Of a DNA stretch of 64,000 nt, positions 7,746 through 16,183 are shown in pieces. A model generated the notes under the pieces. That model worked only from the letters and a program-made list of their open reading frames with translations, was not told the DNA's origin and made no database searches. The position numbers were made by a program, and so were the translations under genes. Position 1 is the first letter of the stretch. Each line of letters opens with the position of its first letter. The stretch covers positions 36,857 through 100,856 of the forward strand of contig NZ_CP110138.1 of assembly GCF_025979705.1 (NCBI RefSeq). The letters are read 5' to 3'. The DNA comes from Hymenobacter sp. YIM 151858-1 (GTDB lineage: Bacteria > Bacteroidota > Bacteroidia > Cytophagales > Hymenobacteraceae).

Positions 7746-7979
7746 TTTTATACCATTATATACTACTGTGTATCAGCGAGTTATGAGCCCTACAAATAGA
7801 ACAAGTAATAGCAAATAACTCACAAAGGTTGATGTTACCCCCCTCGATAAGCTTTTAGATGGTCGGCTGCAAACCACCAGCCAAACAAACAAGAAAACAA
7901 CACAACGAACAGAAGAAAACAGACGTCATTAAGGGATTGCACTTTTTTAAGACGTTAGTTACTGATTCAAAGTTAATCT

Positions 7980-8318
7980 CACGTTTTATAAGCGAATACA
8001 GCTTCTCGAAGCCGAGACGGGAATCGGTGCTCTGCACCACTTTTTATAAGTCATTCCAACTTTTTTCAAGGTCAAACAGATGCTTACTAACTTTTTGCTA
8101 ACTATTAGCTAACAATGAATTACCACTTTTTATAAGTCCCTGCAGTGCTCCCAGCGGCCAACTAGCACGTTTTATAAGCGCAACCCCAGGCCTCTATCCG
8201 CAGTAAATGCCCTCTTTTTGCCCTGGGTGCGCGGTTTAGCTCCCTCGGCGGAACACAGCAGTTGCGCCGCCTGCGGGCAAGGGCGGGCTGCCAGACGACC
8301 GGCGCTTATAAAAAGTGA
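7980..8318. repeat. Dispersed, mostly inverted iterons in a gene-free origin region
   Basis: The gap 7560-8432 holds no convincing gene. Beyond the tandem array, inverted iteron copies lie at 7980-7993, 8037-8050, 8123-8136 and 8166-8180, and one direct copy at 8304-8318. Inverted iterons in such plasmids usually serve as operators or copy-control sites. A 61-codon frame on the minus strand (7855-8040) overlaps them and is not considered a gene. Confidence 0.7.
8083..8103 (+). repeat. 21-bp repeat shared with 10388-10408
   Basis: CTTACTAACTT followed by T and TTGCTAACT matches 10388-10408 at 20 of 21 positions (T versus A at the middle). One copy lies in the origin, the other in front of the mobilisation genes. 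Role unknown; a binding site for a shared plasmid protein is possible. Confidence 0.5.
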
Positions 8319-8432
8319 GCGCAGCCAGAGGGTATCGCACGCAGCCTGGCGCCTCTCCTCCCCCACCGCCCAAAAGCAAAGCAGCCCCCGAAGAGGCTGC
8401 TTGCACTGAGTCGGCGGAGAGAAGCCCCTCCC

Positions 8433-8918
8433 CTACTTAACCGGCAGCTTGCCAGACTTACGCAGGTAGGCATCGTAGTGGCGGTGGGCCGCCTCCAGGT
8501 AGTTCTTGATGGTAGTCGGGGTGTCCGGACCCGGCGTGGCCAGCAGCAGGCTCATCTTAATCTCCTGCACCACGGATTTGGCGATTTGCACCGTATGCAG
8601 GGGCACTTCGGGCTCCGGGGTTGGTGCCGCGGCCGCGGCGGTCTTACGGCCCCGCGTGGAGGCACGCGCCCGAGCGGCTGTCGGTGGTCCTGGTTGCGAG
8701 ACCGTGGGCTGCGGCGCCACAGCTGCGGGTTCAGGGGCAGGGGCCGCAACTACCGGCGCAGCTGTGGGCGTGGGGGGCGCAATGGGCTCTACCGGCGCCG
8801 GCGGCGTGGTGGCCGTGCGGGTGGCCTCCCCTCCCATTCCCGCCCGGGCCTGCTGGCGAGCCTCTTCGGGTACTTCAATGCGGCGCCGCGGCGTGATTTG
8901 TGGTTTCTCGAAGCCCAT
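8433..8918 (-). CDS. ParA partner protein, putative centromere-binding factor
   Basis: 161 residues, starting at the ATG that overlaps the parA stop codon by one base (TAATG), so translation is coupled. The N-terminal 30 residues are basic. Residues about 35-100 are a low-complexity Ala/Pro/Thr linker with a basic patch (ARARASTRGRKT), and the C-terminal about 50 residues (VQIAKSVVQEIKMSLLLATPG..TIKNYLEAAHRHYDAYLRK) look folded. I do not recognise a ParB HTH or RHH. The assignment comes from position directly after parA; DUF3408-type proteins occupy the same place in Bacteroidota elements. Confidence 0.5.
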   Translation of the reverse strand: MGFEKPQITPRRRIEVPEEARQQARAGMGGEATRTATTPPAPVEPIAPPTPTAAPVVAAPAPEPAAVAPQPTVSQPGPPTAARARASTRGRKTAAAAAPTPEPEVPLHTVQIAKSVVQEIKMSLLLATPGPDTPTTIKNYLEAAHRHYDAYLRKSGKLPVK

Positions 8919-9685
8919 TACTTAGCGGAGGTTGAAGCGGTGGATACGGTGGTAGCCGCGGTAGAACGGCGGTCGGGCAAGCCCAGGCGCTCGATGAGTT
9001 CCTCGCACACGCGGCGGATTTCCTCGCTCGTGTCCTTGGAGCCGCCGGCGTAGCGCGACCAGGCCGGGTTAAGCAGGCTGTAAAGCGTCGAGGCCCGGGT
9101 GTAGGCCTTGCGGTGGCCCAGGTACGAGTTAAAGCGCGCCAGGCCCAGTCCATCGATGTAGTCGTCCATCTCTTTCTCCTCCCGCTGCCCCGCCACGCGC
9201 TTGGTGGGCAGGCCGTAGTACTGGAAGTCAATCTGGGCGTCGTCGGCGGCTTTCTTGATGGCCTCCAGGATGGTCATAAATTCGGCCGTGGAGGCCCGGT
9301 CCAGGTAATCCGACACCAGGGGCACTATTACCGCGTCGCAGGCCGTCAGGGCGTTGAACACATCGTCGCCGTCGGCGCGGCCGGGCACGTCGATGATGAT
9401 GAGGTCGTAGTTGTGCTCGGGATTATCGATGAAGTCAAAAATCTGGCTCAGCTGCCAGGGGTACACGTCGTAGGGATACTGGGCGTCGGGGTTGACTTCG
9501 CGCAGCTTGGCGAAGTTGGCCGCGTCCACCTGCTCGCGGGTCTTGACAATGCTCTGCTGGTAGTCGCAGTCGAGGACGGCGATGCGCAAGCCGTACTCCG
9601 TTGCCAGCGGGGCAGCGAGCACCAGAGCCAGCGTGGATTTACCGGAGCCCCCCTTCTGGGTGGCAAAGCTGATAACCTTGGACAT
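8918..9685 (-). CDS. parA: ParA-family partition ATPase
   Basis: 255 residues from the ATG at 9685 (MSKVISFATQKGGSGKST). The deviant Walker A motif KGGSGKS is at the N-terminus. Then come VLDCDYQQS (switch I region) and YDLIIIDVPGRADGDDVFNALTACDAVIVP (Walker B/switch II). No N-terminal HTH, so it is the short ParA type that needs a partner for centromere binding. The longer frame upstream of 9685 has a different composition and is rejected. The CAGAA-rich tract upstream is the likely partition site and promoter. Confidence 0.9.
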   Translation of the reverse strand: MSKVISFATQKGGSGKSTLALVLAAPLATEYGLRIAVLDCDYQQSIVKTREQVDAANFAKLREVNPDAQYPYDVYPWQLSQIFDFIDNPEHNYDLIIIDVPGRADGDDVFNALTACDAVIVPLVSDYLDRASTAEFMTILEAIKKAADDAQIDFQYYGLPTKRVAGQREEKEMDDYIDGLGLARFNSYLGHRKAYTRASTLYSLLNPAWSRYAGGSKDTSEEIRRVCEELIERLGLPDRRSTAATTVSTASTSAK

Positions 9686-9744
9686 AGTGGGTGTGGGGTT
9701 GAGGCGTAGGTAGGTACCGGGGCAACGCGCCGGCAGGACAATAA

Positions 9745-10165
9745 ACCAAAAGTAATAGAAAAGCAGAAAGCCAGAAGCGCAGAACAACACTTTTGCTGAA
9801 AAGCAGAAGTGTTTTTAAACAGAAAAGTATTTCTGCTTTTCTGTCGTCATGCGGTTCTGTCAAGTTGCAGAAAAGTCAAATAACAAAAAAACAGAATCAC
9901 ACAACAACAGAAAAACAGGTTTGCAGAAGTGTGTTTTTGCAGAACCGCAGCTAGATGGGGCGGGTAGCTAGTGAGTGCGTGAATTTAACAGAAATACAAA
10001 ACAACAGAACAACAGATTTGCACAAAAGCAGAAAGCACGGAGCCGACGCGTAAGGGCACAACTGGTAGAAGTGTAGAACTACAGAAAAGCAGAATTGCGG
10101 CACAAGCGACCAGTTAGAGCTAGCAGGTGCCGTATATCAGCAACAGAAATGCAGAATTGCAGAAC
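9745..10165. repeat. CAGAA-rich repeat tract, candidate centromere (parS-like)
   Basis: Non-coding region upstream of parA with roughly two dozen CAGAA/GCAGAA/ACAGAA units, mostly on the + strand, and a few inverted TTCTG units (around 9831-9875). Many units are followed by A-rich stretches, giving an AT-rich, possibly bent DNA. Iterated short sites beside a ParA operon are typical of plasmid centromeres. The rest of the gap (10166-10570) contains a repeat at 10388 and a hairpin at 10434 but no gene. Confidence 0.55.
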
Positions 10166-10387
10166 TGTTGATTTGAACCCAGCAGCTTAAAACCCGCGTC
10201 GGCGTGCCCTTGAGCTGCAATGCGGCATAATTGAATCAAAGCCAGCAACCAGCAATTAGCCAAATCAGGTGTTGGAGGAGCCTGGGTGCATAGTCTGTTG
10301 CAACGGGTTTGATTCAGAACCTAGATGGCAAATGAAAGCGAAGTGCCCCGGGAGCTAACACTAATGTTCAAAGCTCCGTACTAGCTT

Positions 10388-10408
10388 CTTACTAACTTAT
10401 TGCTAACT
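10388..10408 (+). repeat. 21-bp repeat shared with 8083-8103
   Basis: Matches 8083-8103 at 20 of 21 positions. It lies about 180 bp before the first mobilisation gene, where an oriT or mob promoter would be expected. Confidence 0.45.
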
Positions 10409-10433
10409 GTATAATGGTCTTAGCAAGAAGAAC

Positions 10434-10469
10434 AACTCAGGCGTAGAGCTAACGCGCTATTCCTGAGTT
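10434..10469 (+). other. Inverted repeat upstream of mob genes, terminator or oriT element
   Basis: AACTCAGG (10434-10441) and CCTGAGTT (10462-10469) pair across 20 bases that contain an inner imperfect stem (TAGAGC/GCGCTA). The run ATTTAT follows. Position just before the mobilisation genes makes it a candidate oriT hairpin; a terminator is the alternative. Confidence 0.35.
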
Positions 10470-10570
10470 ATTTATAAACCAGCAGAGCTGTTTTAGCGGG
10501 CCATCTGAATGTAAGTAATTGGTTTACAGATGTAAATGTGGGCCGCGAGCCTAACAACAACATACATGTC

Positions 10571-11128
10571 ATGAGTACAGCGCTTCGCAAACGGGTTACC
10601 CTCGACAGCATTGCCTACCGCAAAGCCGACGCAGCTGCCGCGGAAGTCGGCGCCAGCCTGGGGACCTACACCAGTGCGGCCGTGGAGTACTTTGCCACCC
10701 GAGGGCTCGACCCCCGGGCCACGGAAGCACGCGAAGGGCAGCTCATCATGCAGCAGATAAAAAAGCTGGGTGACCGGGTCTTCGGCTTCATGCAGGAGCA
10801 GGAGCGCACGCTGCTCACGGCCATGCTGGAAGAAATGCTGCGTACCCGCATCACGCTGGAGCGGGTGCTGCGCATGAACGAAATCCTGGTGAGCAACCTG
10901 AACACGCAGCTGGAAACGCTCAGCGAAGCACAGCTGCAGCGGCAGCAGCAGGCACTCCAATTGCTGCGCCAGCGCAACGAAGAAGCGGTAGAAAGGCAGG
11001 TAAAAGAAGCGCTGCTGACCGCCAGCAAACAGGGCCCGGGAAAGCACGAGGCGCCAGTGGAAAGAAAAGTAAATCCGGGGCAATCGGGAGAAGAAGGAGC
11101 TACTTCCAGCGAACTTAAAGCAGGTTAA
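10571..11128 (+). CDS. BfmA/MobA-like mobilisation accessory protein
   Basis: 185 residues from the ATG at 10571 (MSTALRKRVTLDSIAYRKAD). The N-terminus looks like a ribbon-helix-helix DNA-binding domain (RVTLDSIAYRKADAAAAEVGASLGTYTSAAVEYFATRGL). The rest is a long charged coiled coil (LGDRVFGFMQEQERTLLTAMLEEM ... EAQLQRQQQALQLLRQRNEEAVERQV) and a disordered tail. This is the layout of Bacteroides BfmA/BtgA-type proteins that bind oriT and help the relaxase. The relaxase gene follows after 7 bp. Confidence 0.7.
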   Translation: MSTALRKRVTLDSIAYRKADAAAAEVGASLGTYTSAAVEYFATRGLDPRATEAREGQLIMQQIKKLGDRVFGFMQEQERTLLTAMLEEMLRTRITLERVLRMNEILVSNLNTQLETLSEAQLQRQQQALQLLRQRNEEAVERQVKEALLTASKQGPGKHEAPVERKVNPGQSGEEGATSSELKAG

Positions 11129-11135
11129 AAGGCCG

Positions 11136-12170
11136 ATGTACGTCAAACTTATCAACCCCAAAACGCACGGCAAAGCGGCGTATACCAATACCGGCAGCTG
11201 CGCGCAAACACTGAATTATCTGCAGCACGAAGCGGTAGGGGAGGGGCAGGAAGCAACGTTTTTTAACGCCGACTCGGACGAGCTCGGCGCCGCGCAGCTG
11301 CTGCAACGCATCGACTCCAACGTGAAAGGACTGCGGGCCACGGAGGCCAAATTTTACTCGCTGGTGCTGAGTCCCAGCGAGCAGGAGCTGGCCCACATCG
11401 GCAACGACCCCGACAAGCTCAAGGCGTACACCCGGCAGGTCATGGGCCAGTACGCGCAGAACTTCCGGCTGCCCGGTGGCCGGCAGCTGGATAGCCAAAA
11501 CCTGGTATGGGGCGCCATCCTCCACCAGGACCGCACCCACCGGGGAACGGACCCCGAGGTAGTGGCGGGCACTGCCAAGGCCGGCGCCAAGCGCGCGGGC
11601 CTGCAGACGCACGTGCACATCATCGTCAGCGCCCGCGACCGGGAGCAAAAGCTGACCCTCAACCCCGGCGGGCGCCGGCAGCGGTTTGACCTGATGCGCT
11701 GGCAAGCGGCGGCCGGCCGGCAGTTTGAGCAGCAGTTCGGCTACGAAGCCCAGGCGCACGAGAAGCTGCGGCCCCAGGCAGCCCGGCCACGCGACCCGGC
11801 CTACGATGCCGGCCGGCTGGATAAGATTGCCGGGCGCGTGGCCACCATCAACCAGTTGGTGCCCCGGGAGCAGCGCCTGGCGCCGGACCAGGTGCAGGCC
11901 ATTGCCCAGGCCCGGCAGTTTGACAAGACGTTTTACCGGATGCTGCGCCGGGTGGAGGAGCGTGCTCGCGACGGCCGGCCCATCGACAACGCCCTGCAGC
12001 TGCTGCGCACCGGGCGGGAACAGGCCCCGGCCCCGCAGCGCCAGGCGGTGACGGCCCTGCACGCGGTCCAACACCTGGTGCGCAACGCCCAAGCTACCCG
12101 GGACGAGCGCACCGAGCAGGTAGCCGAGAAGCCCGGGCGCCGCAGCGCCGAGCTGGATATCGAGATGTAA
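11136..12170 (+). CDS. Relaxase (DUF5712/MobB-type)
   Basis: 344 residues. The N-terminus MYVKLINPKTHGKAAYTNTGSC..TLNYLQHE is characteristic of Bacteroidota DUF5712 mobilisation proteins. The metal-binding HxH of relaxases is seen at His159/His161 (LQTHVHIIVSARDR), and tyrosines in the N-terminal region (for example NYLQHE) are candidates for the nicking residue. It would nick oriT and lead the strand into the recipient. The C-terminal third is helical and charged. Stands between the accessory protein and the coupling ATPase. Confidence 0.75.
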   Translation: MYVKLINPKTHGKAAYTNTGSCAQTLNYLQHEAVGEGQEATFFNADSDELGAAQLLQRIDSNVKGLRATEAKFYSLVLSPSEQELAHIGNDPDKLKAYTRQVMGQYAQNFRLPGGRQLDSQNLVWGAILHQDRTHRGTDPEVVAGTAKAGAKRAGLQTHVHIIVSARDREQKLTLNPGGRRQRFDLMRWQAAAGRQFEQQFGYEAQAHEKLRPQAARPRDPAYDAGRLDKIAGRVATINQLVPREQRLAPDQVQAIAQARQFDKTFYRMLRRVEERARDGRPIDNALQLLRTGREQAPAPQRQAVTALHAVQHLVRNAQATRDERTEQVAEKPGRRSAELDIEM

Positions 12171-12191
12171 GCCCCCTTTTTCCTACCCCCC

Positions 12192-14447
12192 ATGCCACAC
12201 CAACCACCCCGGCCTGCGGCCGCTTCCCAATCCGTCTTGCTCATCCTGGCTCTGCTGCTGGCGGGCCTGCTGGCCGGCGAGTGGTACGTGCTGCTGCACC
12301 CCGCGGAGCTGGCCGCGGCCCGCGCCGCGCAACACCAGGCCGCGCAGGCTCCTCGGCTGACGCCAGGGCAGCGCCTCGCGGCCCGGCTGGCCGTACTAAA
12401 CCGGCAGCGGGCCGAAGCGCGGCGCACGCGGCTGCGGCGGCAAGCGGCGCCCGTGGTGGGCAAGCCGGCTGCCGAACTGGCCACCACCACGAGCCAGGCT
12501 GGCGACCAGGTAGTGCATACGGGCGGGGCGGCGGCCCTGCGCGTGGCCACCGCCGGGCAGGGATTTCAACAGAAGGTGCTGGTGAAGGCCGGTCGGTTCT
12601 ACGACGCGGCCGGCGTGTACCTGCGGGGACTACTGCTGCTCGTAGCCCTGGCTCTGGTATTTCTGCAACCGGCACCGGCGCGCAAACCGGGGCAGGCCCG
12701 CCGCAAGCCGTTACGGCCCCAGGCCGTGCGTCTCGTGGTGGCCAGCTGCGCGGGCCTGGCCCTGCTCAGCGCCTACGTGCTGCTCGGCATCGCGTCGTAC
12801 CCAGCCGGCTTTATCCGGGTGGGCTACCCCGTGACGGCGGCGTTGGTGCTGGCCAGCGGCTTTGTGGTGGGGCTGCTGCGGGCGCTGACCAAAAGCCCGG
12901 ACTTTGGGCTGAGCGTGGAGCGCAAGAAGGTAGATACACCCGATGGGTTCAGCTTGCCCACGGAAGGGGGCGGTTGGGTGAACGTACCCAATCCCTACCG
13001 GGGCGTGCTGGTGTTGGGCGGCGCCGGCGCGGGCAAAACGTACTCCATCGGGGAGCCCGTGATTGAGCAGCTGGCGGCCAAGAATTTTGCCGGACTCATC
13101 TACGACTTCAAGTTCCCGGTGCTGGCGGAAACGGCGCAGAAGGCGCTGGAGCTGGCCGGGCGCCGGCCGGATGCGCCGCGGCGACTGCCCAACGGGGAGC
13201 CCGAGCCGGCGGTGGTGCTGCACGTCATCAACTTCCGCGACCTGACGCGCAGCGAGCGGGTCAACCCCTTGCGAGCCGCGGACATGCCGGTGGTGGCTTT
13301 TGCCGAGGAATACTCGCGGGCCATCATCAACAACCTAAACCCGGCCAGCATCCGCAAGATGGAGTTCTTCGACATCAGCGCGGTGGCTTACCTGACGGGC
13401 ATTATCTGGTTTTACAAAAAGCACTTCCCGCGCTACTGCACCATTCCCCACGTGGTGGCCACGGCCATCCACAAGGACTTCAAGCACGTGCTCTCGATGC
13501 TGGAAACCGACCCCGAGTGCGCCGGCATGGTGCGCAGCATTGTGACGGCCGTGGAGCAGCGGGCTGAGAAGCAGGTAGCCGCCGTGGTGGGCACGCTGCA
13601 GGTGATACTGAACCGCATCAACTCCCCGGAAATCGTGTGGGTGCTCACGCCCGACGAGGCGAAAGGGGAGGGGTTCTCGCTGAACCTGAACGACCCCCAG
13701 CAGCCGGCATTGCTCTGCATCGGCAACGACCCCACGCTAAAGGAAACCTTTTCGCCGGTGGTCAGCTGCATCATCACCGTGGCCATCAAGCTCATGAACC
13801 AGCAGCACAAGCACCGCAGCTATGTGTTCCTCGACGAGGCCGCCACGGTGTACGTGCCGGGGCTGGAACTGCTGCCCGCCACGGCCCGCAGCAACAAGGT
13901 GGCCACCATCTACATGACCCAGGATTTGGCGCAGATGACCGACGCCTATGGGCCTGAAAAGATGAAGGTTATGGTCTCCAACCTCAACAACCAGTTTTTC
14001 GGTAAGGTCAACTCCCTCGACACGGCCAAGTTCATTTCCGAGCTCGTGGGCCGGGAGGACAAGCAGATGCACAGCACCAGCACCGGCAAGAGCCAGGGCG
14101 GGGCTGGCAGCCGCGGCAGCCACAGTTCCAACCTGAGCACCAGCTACCAGGAGCGCAACCTGGTGCGGGTGCAGGACGCCATCAGCCTGCAGCAGGGCGA
14201 GTTTATCGGGCAGACCGTGGAAACCGAGCGCACCTTCTTCCAGGGTATCATCTCCCGGGCCGATGCCACCCCGGAGCGTTTCCCGCTGCACCCGGTGGCC
14301 ACGTTCGGCGACAGCGAAGAAGATAGCGCCGCCACGCTCACGGTGGTGGTTCAGGAGAACTACCGGCGCGTCAGCCAGCAGGTCCGAGAAACCCTGGCCC
14401 TGCACGCAAATACCTTAGCAGGAGCCACCAAGAACGAGGTCGAATAG
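12192..14447 (+). CDS. Type IV coupling protein (TraG/VirD4-like)
   Basis: 751 residues. An N-terminal membrane segment (VLLILALLLAGLLAGEWYVLL) and further hydrophobic helices around residues 140-230 anchor it in the inner membrane. The cytoplasmic motor has Walker A GGAGAGKT near residues 276-283 and a Walker B region YVFLDEAATVYV. It would couple the relaxase-DNA complex to a mating pore. None of the VirB/TraA-Q pore genes is in this window, so transfer would need a helper system or genes outside. A Ser/Gly-rich insert (STSTGKSQGGAGSRGSHSSN) lies near residue 640. Confidence 0.85.
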   Translation: MPHQPPRPAAASQSVLLILALLLAGLLAGEWYVLLHPAELAAARAAQHQAAQAPRLTPGQRLAARLAVLNRQRAEARRTRLRRQAAPVVGKPAAELATTTSQAGDQVVHTGGAAALRVATAGQGFQQKVLVKAGRFYDAAGVYLRGLLLLVALALVFLQPAPARKPGQARRKPLRPQAVRLVVASCAGLALLSAYVLLGIASYPAGFIRVGYPVTAALVLASGFVVGLLRALTKSPDFGLSVERKKVDTPDGFSLPTEGGGWVNVPNPYRGVLVLGGAGAGKTYSIGEPVIEQLAAKNFAGLIYDFKFPVLAETAQKALELAGRRPDAPRRLPNGEPEPAVVLHVINFRDLTRSERVNPLRAADMPVVAFAEEYSRAIINNLNPASIRKMEFFDISAVAYLTGIIWFYKKHFPRYCTIPHVVATAIHKDFKHVLSMLETDPECAGMVRSIVTAVEQRAEKQVAAVVGTLQVILNRINSPEIVWVLTPDEAKGEGFSLNLNDPQQPALLCIGNDPTLKETFSPVVSCIITVAIKLMNQQHKHRSYVFLDEAATVYVPGLELLPATARSNKVATIYMTQDLAQMTDAYGPEKMKVMVSNLNNQFFGKVNSLDTAKFISELVGREDKQMHSTSTGKSQGGAGSRGSHSSNLSTSYQERNLVRVQDAISLQQGEFIGQTVETERTFFQGIISRADATPERFPLHPVATFGDSEEDSAATLTVVVQENYRRVSQQVRETLALHANTLAGATKNEVE

Positions 14448-14526
14448 CCTCGAAAACCCAGCAGAAAGGGACGTTAAGCCACTTTTTGCTGTTAAGTAAG
14501 TACCCAACACCTAGACTTCCATTCCG

Positions 14527-14799
14527 ATGATGAAGAGCTTTTTTACGCCGGCCCCGGCCGGCCTGGACCCCGAGCAGCTCGCGGCCCGCCAGGAGCGGGA
14601 GCGCGGCGCCAACAACTCCATTGCCATCCTGATGAGCAACGGCCCGGCGCCGAGCCCGGAGAGCGTGGCCATCATGCAGCGCTACGTGGACGGCGAACTG
14701 AGCATCGACGAGGCCATTGAACTCAACGACGCGCTGCTGCTGGCGCGCTACCAGCCGGGCGCTTCCCCGGCCAGCCCCGAGGACCAAGCCGCGCGCTGA
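14527..14799 (+). CDS. VbhA-like antitoxin of the Fic protein
   Basis: 90 residues; its stop overlaps the start of the Fic gene by one base. The C-terminal part SPESVAIMQRYVDGELSIDEAIE closely resembles VbhA-type antitoxins, which hold a Fic enzyme inactive through an S-x-x-x-E-G/N helix that fills the ATP site. Here the corresponding stretch (NNSIAILMSNG) does not show the Glu of the inhibitory motif. The family call rests on the C-terminal motif and on position. Confidence 0.6.
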   Translation: MMKSFFTPAPAGLDPEQLAARQERERGANNSIAILMSNGPAPSPESVAIMQRYVDGELSIDEAIELNDALLLARYQPGASPASPEDQAAR

Positions 14800-16157
14800 T
14801 GGTAGCCGGCGACCGATTCAGCGACGAAAACGGAGTACGGATAAACCGGCTGGGCATTACCGACCCCCAGCAGCTGGCCCAGGCCGAAACCGACTCCTCG
14901 CTGCTGCGCCTGCAGCGGCTCAACCTGCAGGGCGGCATCCCCGGCGGGCGCTACGACCACGCCCACCTTAAGCAGGTGCACCAGAAGCTGTTTGAGGGCG
15001 TCTACCAGTGGGCCGGCGAAACCCGGGCCGACCGCGAGTTTCAGGGCCACAAGCCCACGTACGTCACCGGCTTCAAGGAAACGATGACCTACGCGCCCTA
15101 CAAAGAGATTGAGCAGCGGCTGAATGCCATCGGCGCGCAGCTGGGCCAGGAGAACTACCTGAAGGGACTGTCGGAGGAAAAATTTGCCGAGCGCGCGGCC
15201 TACTACCTCGACCAGTACAACCACACCCACGCCTTTCGGGACGGCAACGGCCGCACGCTGCAGGCCACGTTTGTGCAGCTGGGCCAGGAGGCCGGCTACC
15301 AAGTCGACTTCGCTCGCATCGACCCGGCCACGCTCAACCGAGCCCGCGACCTGGCCATCGTGCGCCCTCACGCACCCGAAGAGGCAGCGAAGAACCTGCA
15401 GGCATTGAAAGCCATGTTTGAGCAGGTCATCAGCCCGGCGCCAGGCCTCGAAGCCGAACTGCGGCGCGACCCCAGCCAGGCGCGTCCCCTGGCCGCGTTG
15501 TCCCCGGAGATGAAAGCCATGGACGCTCGGCGCGAACTGGAAGTGACCGGCTACCGGGTGATGGACATCGTGGCCAACATGCCCGGCGCCGGCAATTACG
15601 AGAAGGGCGTGGCGGTAGGGAAGGGGGTAGAGGCAACGAACTTAAACCCCGCGGCAATTCAGAGCCACTTAAAGCAGTTTCAGCAGGCGGCGGAGAAGAT
15701 TATCAAGCATCCCGCGTTGCAGGGTCCAGATGCGCGGCAGGACCAGACGGATGCCAGACGGTTTCGAGTAGCGGCGGAGAAGGTTCAGACGTTGGCGGTG
15801 GCAAAAGAGGCAGAAGCGAAGACTCCGCTGCCTATGACTCACGAGGAGGCTCAGGCTGTTTTCAAGCAAGCCGCTAAGCATGTTGCTCAAGCCCTGCGCG
15901 AGCACGGGAAGGGGCTCGACGCGGCCCGGCTGCAGGAAGTTGCCCGTCACGTAGAACGTACGCCTTTCATTGGGGGCCTAAATCGAGTGAATGTAGGCAA
16001 GGCCATCGATGCTGCAGAGCAGATTCCGGCTCTGAGAGGTAGCAGCGAAGTGGTCGACCTGAAAAGTGCGCTAAGCGTTATGGAGAAAGCACATCTGGTA
16101 CAGGAACGTAGTCCAGCCAATATACCTAATCGTAATGCCGGAGGGATTGAGCGATGA
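14799..16157 (+). CDS. Fic-domain protein (putative AMP transferase)
   Basis: 452 residues. The Fic core carries HAFRDGNGRTLQ with the catalytic His at residue 144. The canonical motif HxFx(D/E)GNGRxxR ends in Arg, but Gln is present here, so ATP gamma-phosphate contact may be altered. Upstream, YQWAGETRADREF...GFKETMTYAP is the expected flap region. The second half (about 210-452) is helical and unrecognised. It follows mob genes, as VbhT-like Fic toxins do on other mobilisable plasmids. The last quarter has lower GC than the rest. Target unknown. Confidence 0.75.
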   Translation: MVAGDRFSDENGVRINRLGITDPQQLAQAETDSSLLRLQRLNLQGGIPGGRYDHAHLKQVHQKLFEGVYQWAGETRADREFQGHKPTYVTGFKETMTYAPYKEIEQRLNAIGAQLGQENYLKGLSEEKFAERAAYYLDQYNHTHAFRDGNGRTLQATFVQLGQEAGYQVDFARIDPATLNRARDLAIVRPHAPEEAAKNLQALKAMFEQVISPAPGLEAELRRDPSQARPLAALSPEMKAMDARRELEVTGYRVMDIVANMPGAGNYEKGVAVGKGVEATNLNPAAIQSHLKQFQQAAEKIIKHPALQGPDARQDQTDARRFRVAAEKVQTLAVAKEAEAKTPLPMTHEEAQAVFKQAAKHVAQALREHGKGLDAARLQEVARHVERTPFIGGLNRVNVGKAIDAAEQIPALRGSSEVVDLKSALSVMEKAHLVQERSPANIPNRNAGGIER

Positions 16158-16183
16158 AATCTGGTTCTGAAGAGCGAAGAACC

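Noticed and set aside
7855..8040. 61-codon frame in the origin region
   Set aside because: It overlaps inverted iterons, has no ribosome-binding site and an irregular composition.
10493..11188. 231-codon - strand frame opposite the mobilisation accessory gene
   Set aside because: Hydrophobic/aromatic stretches are mere reverse readings of the coiled-coil gene; no start signal, no family.
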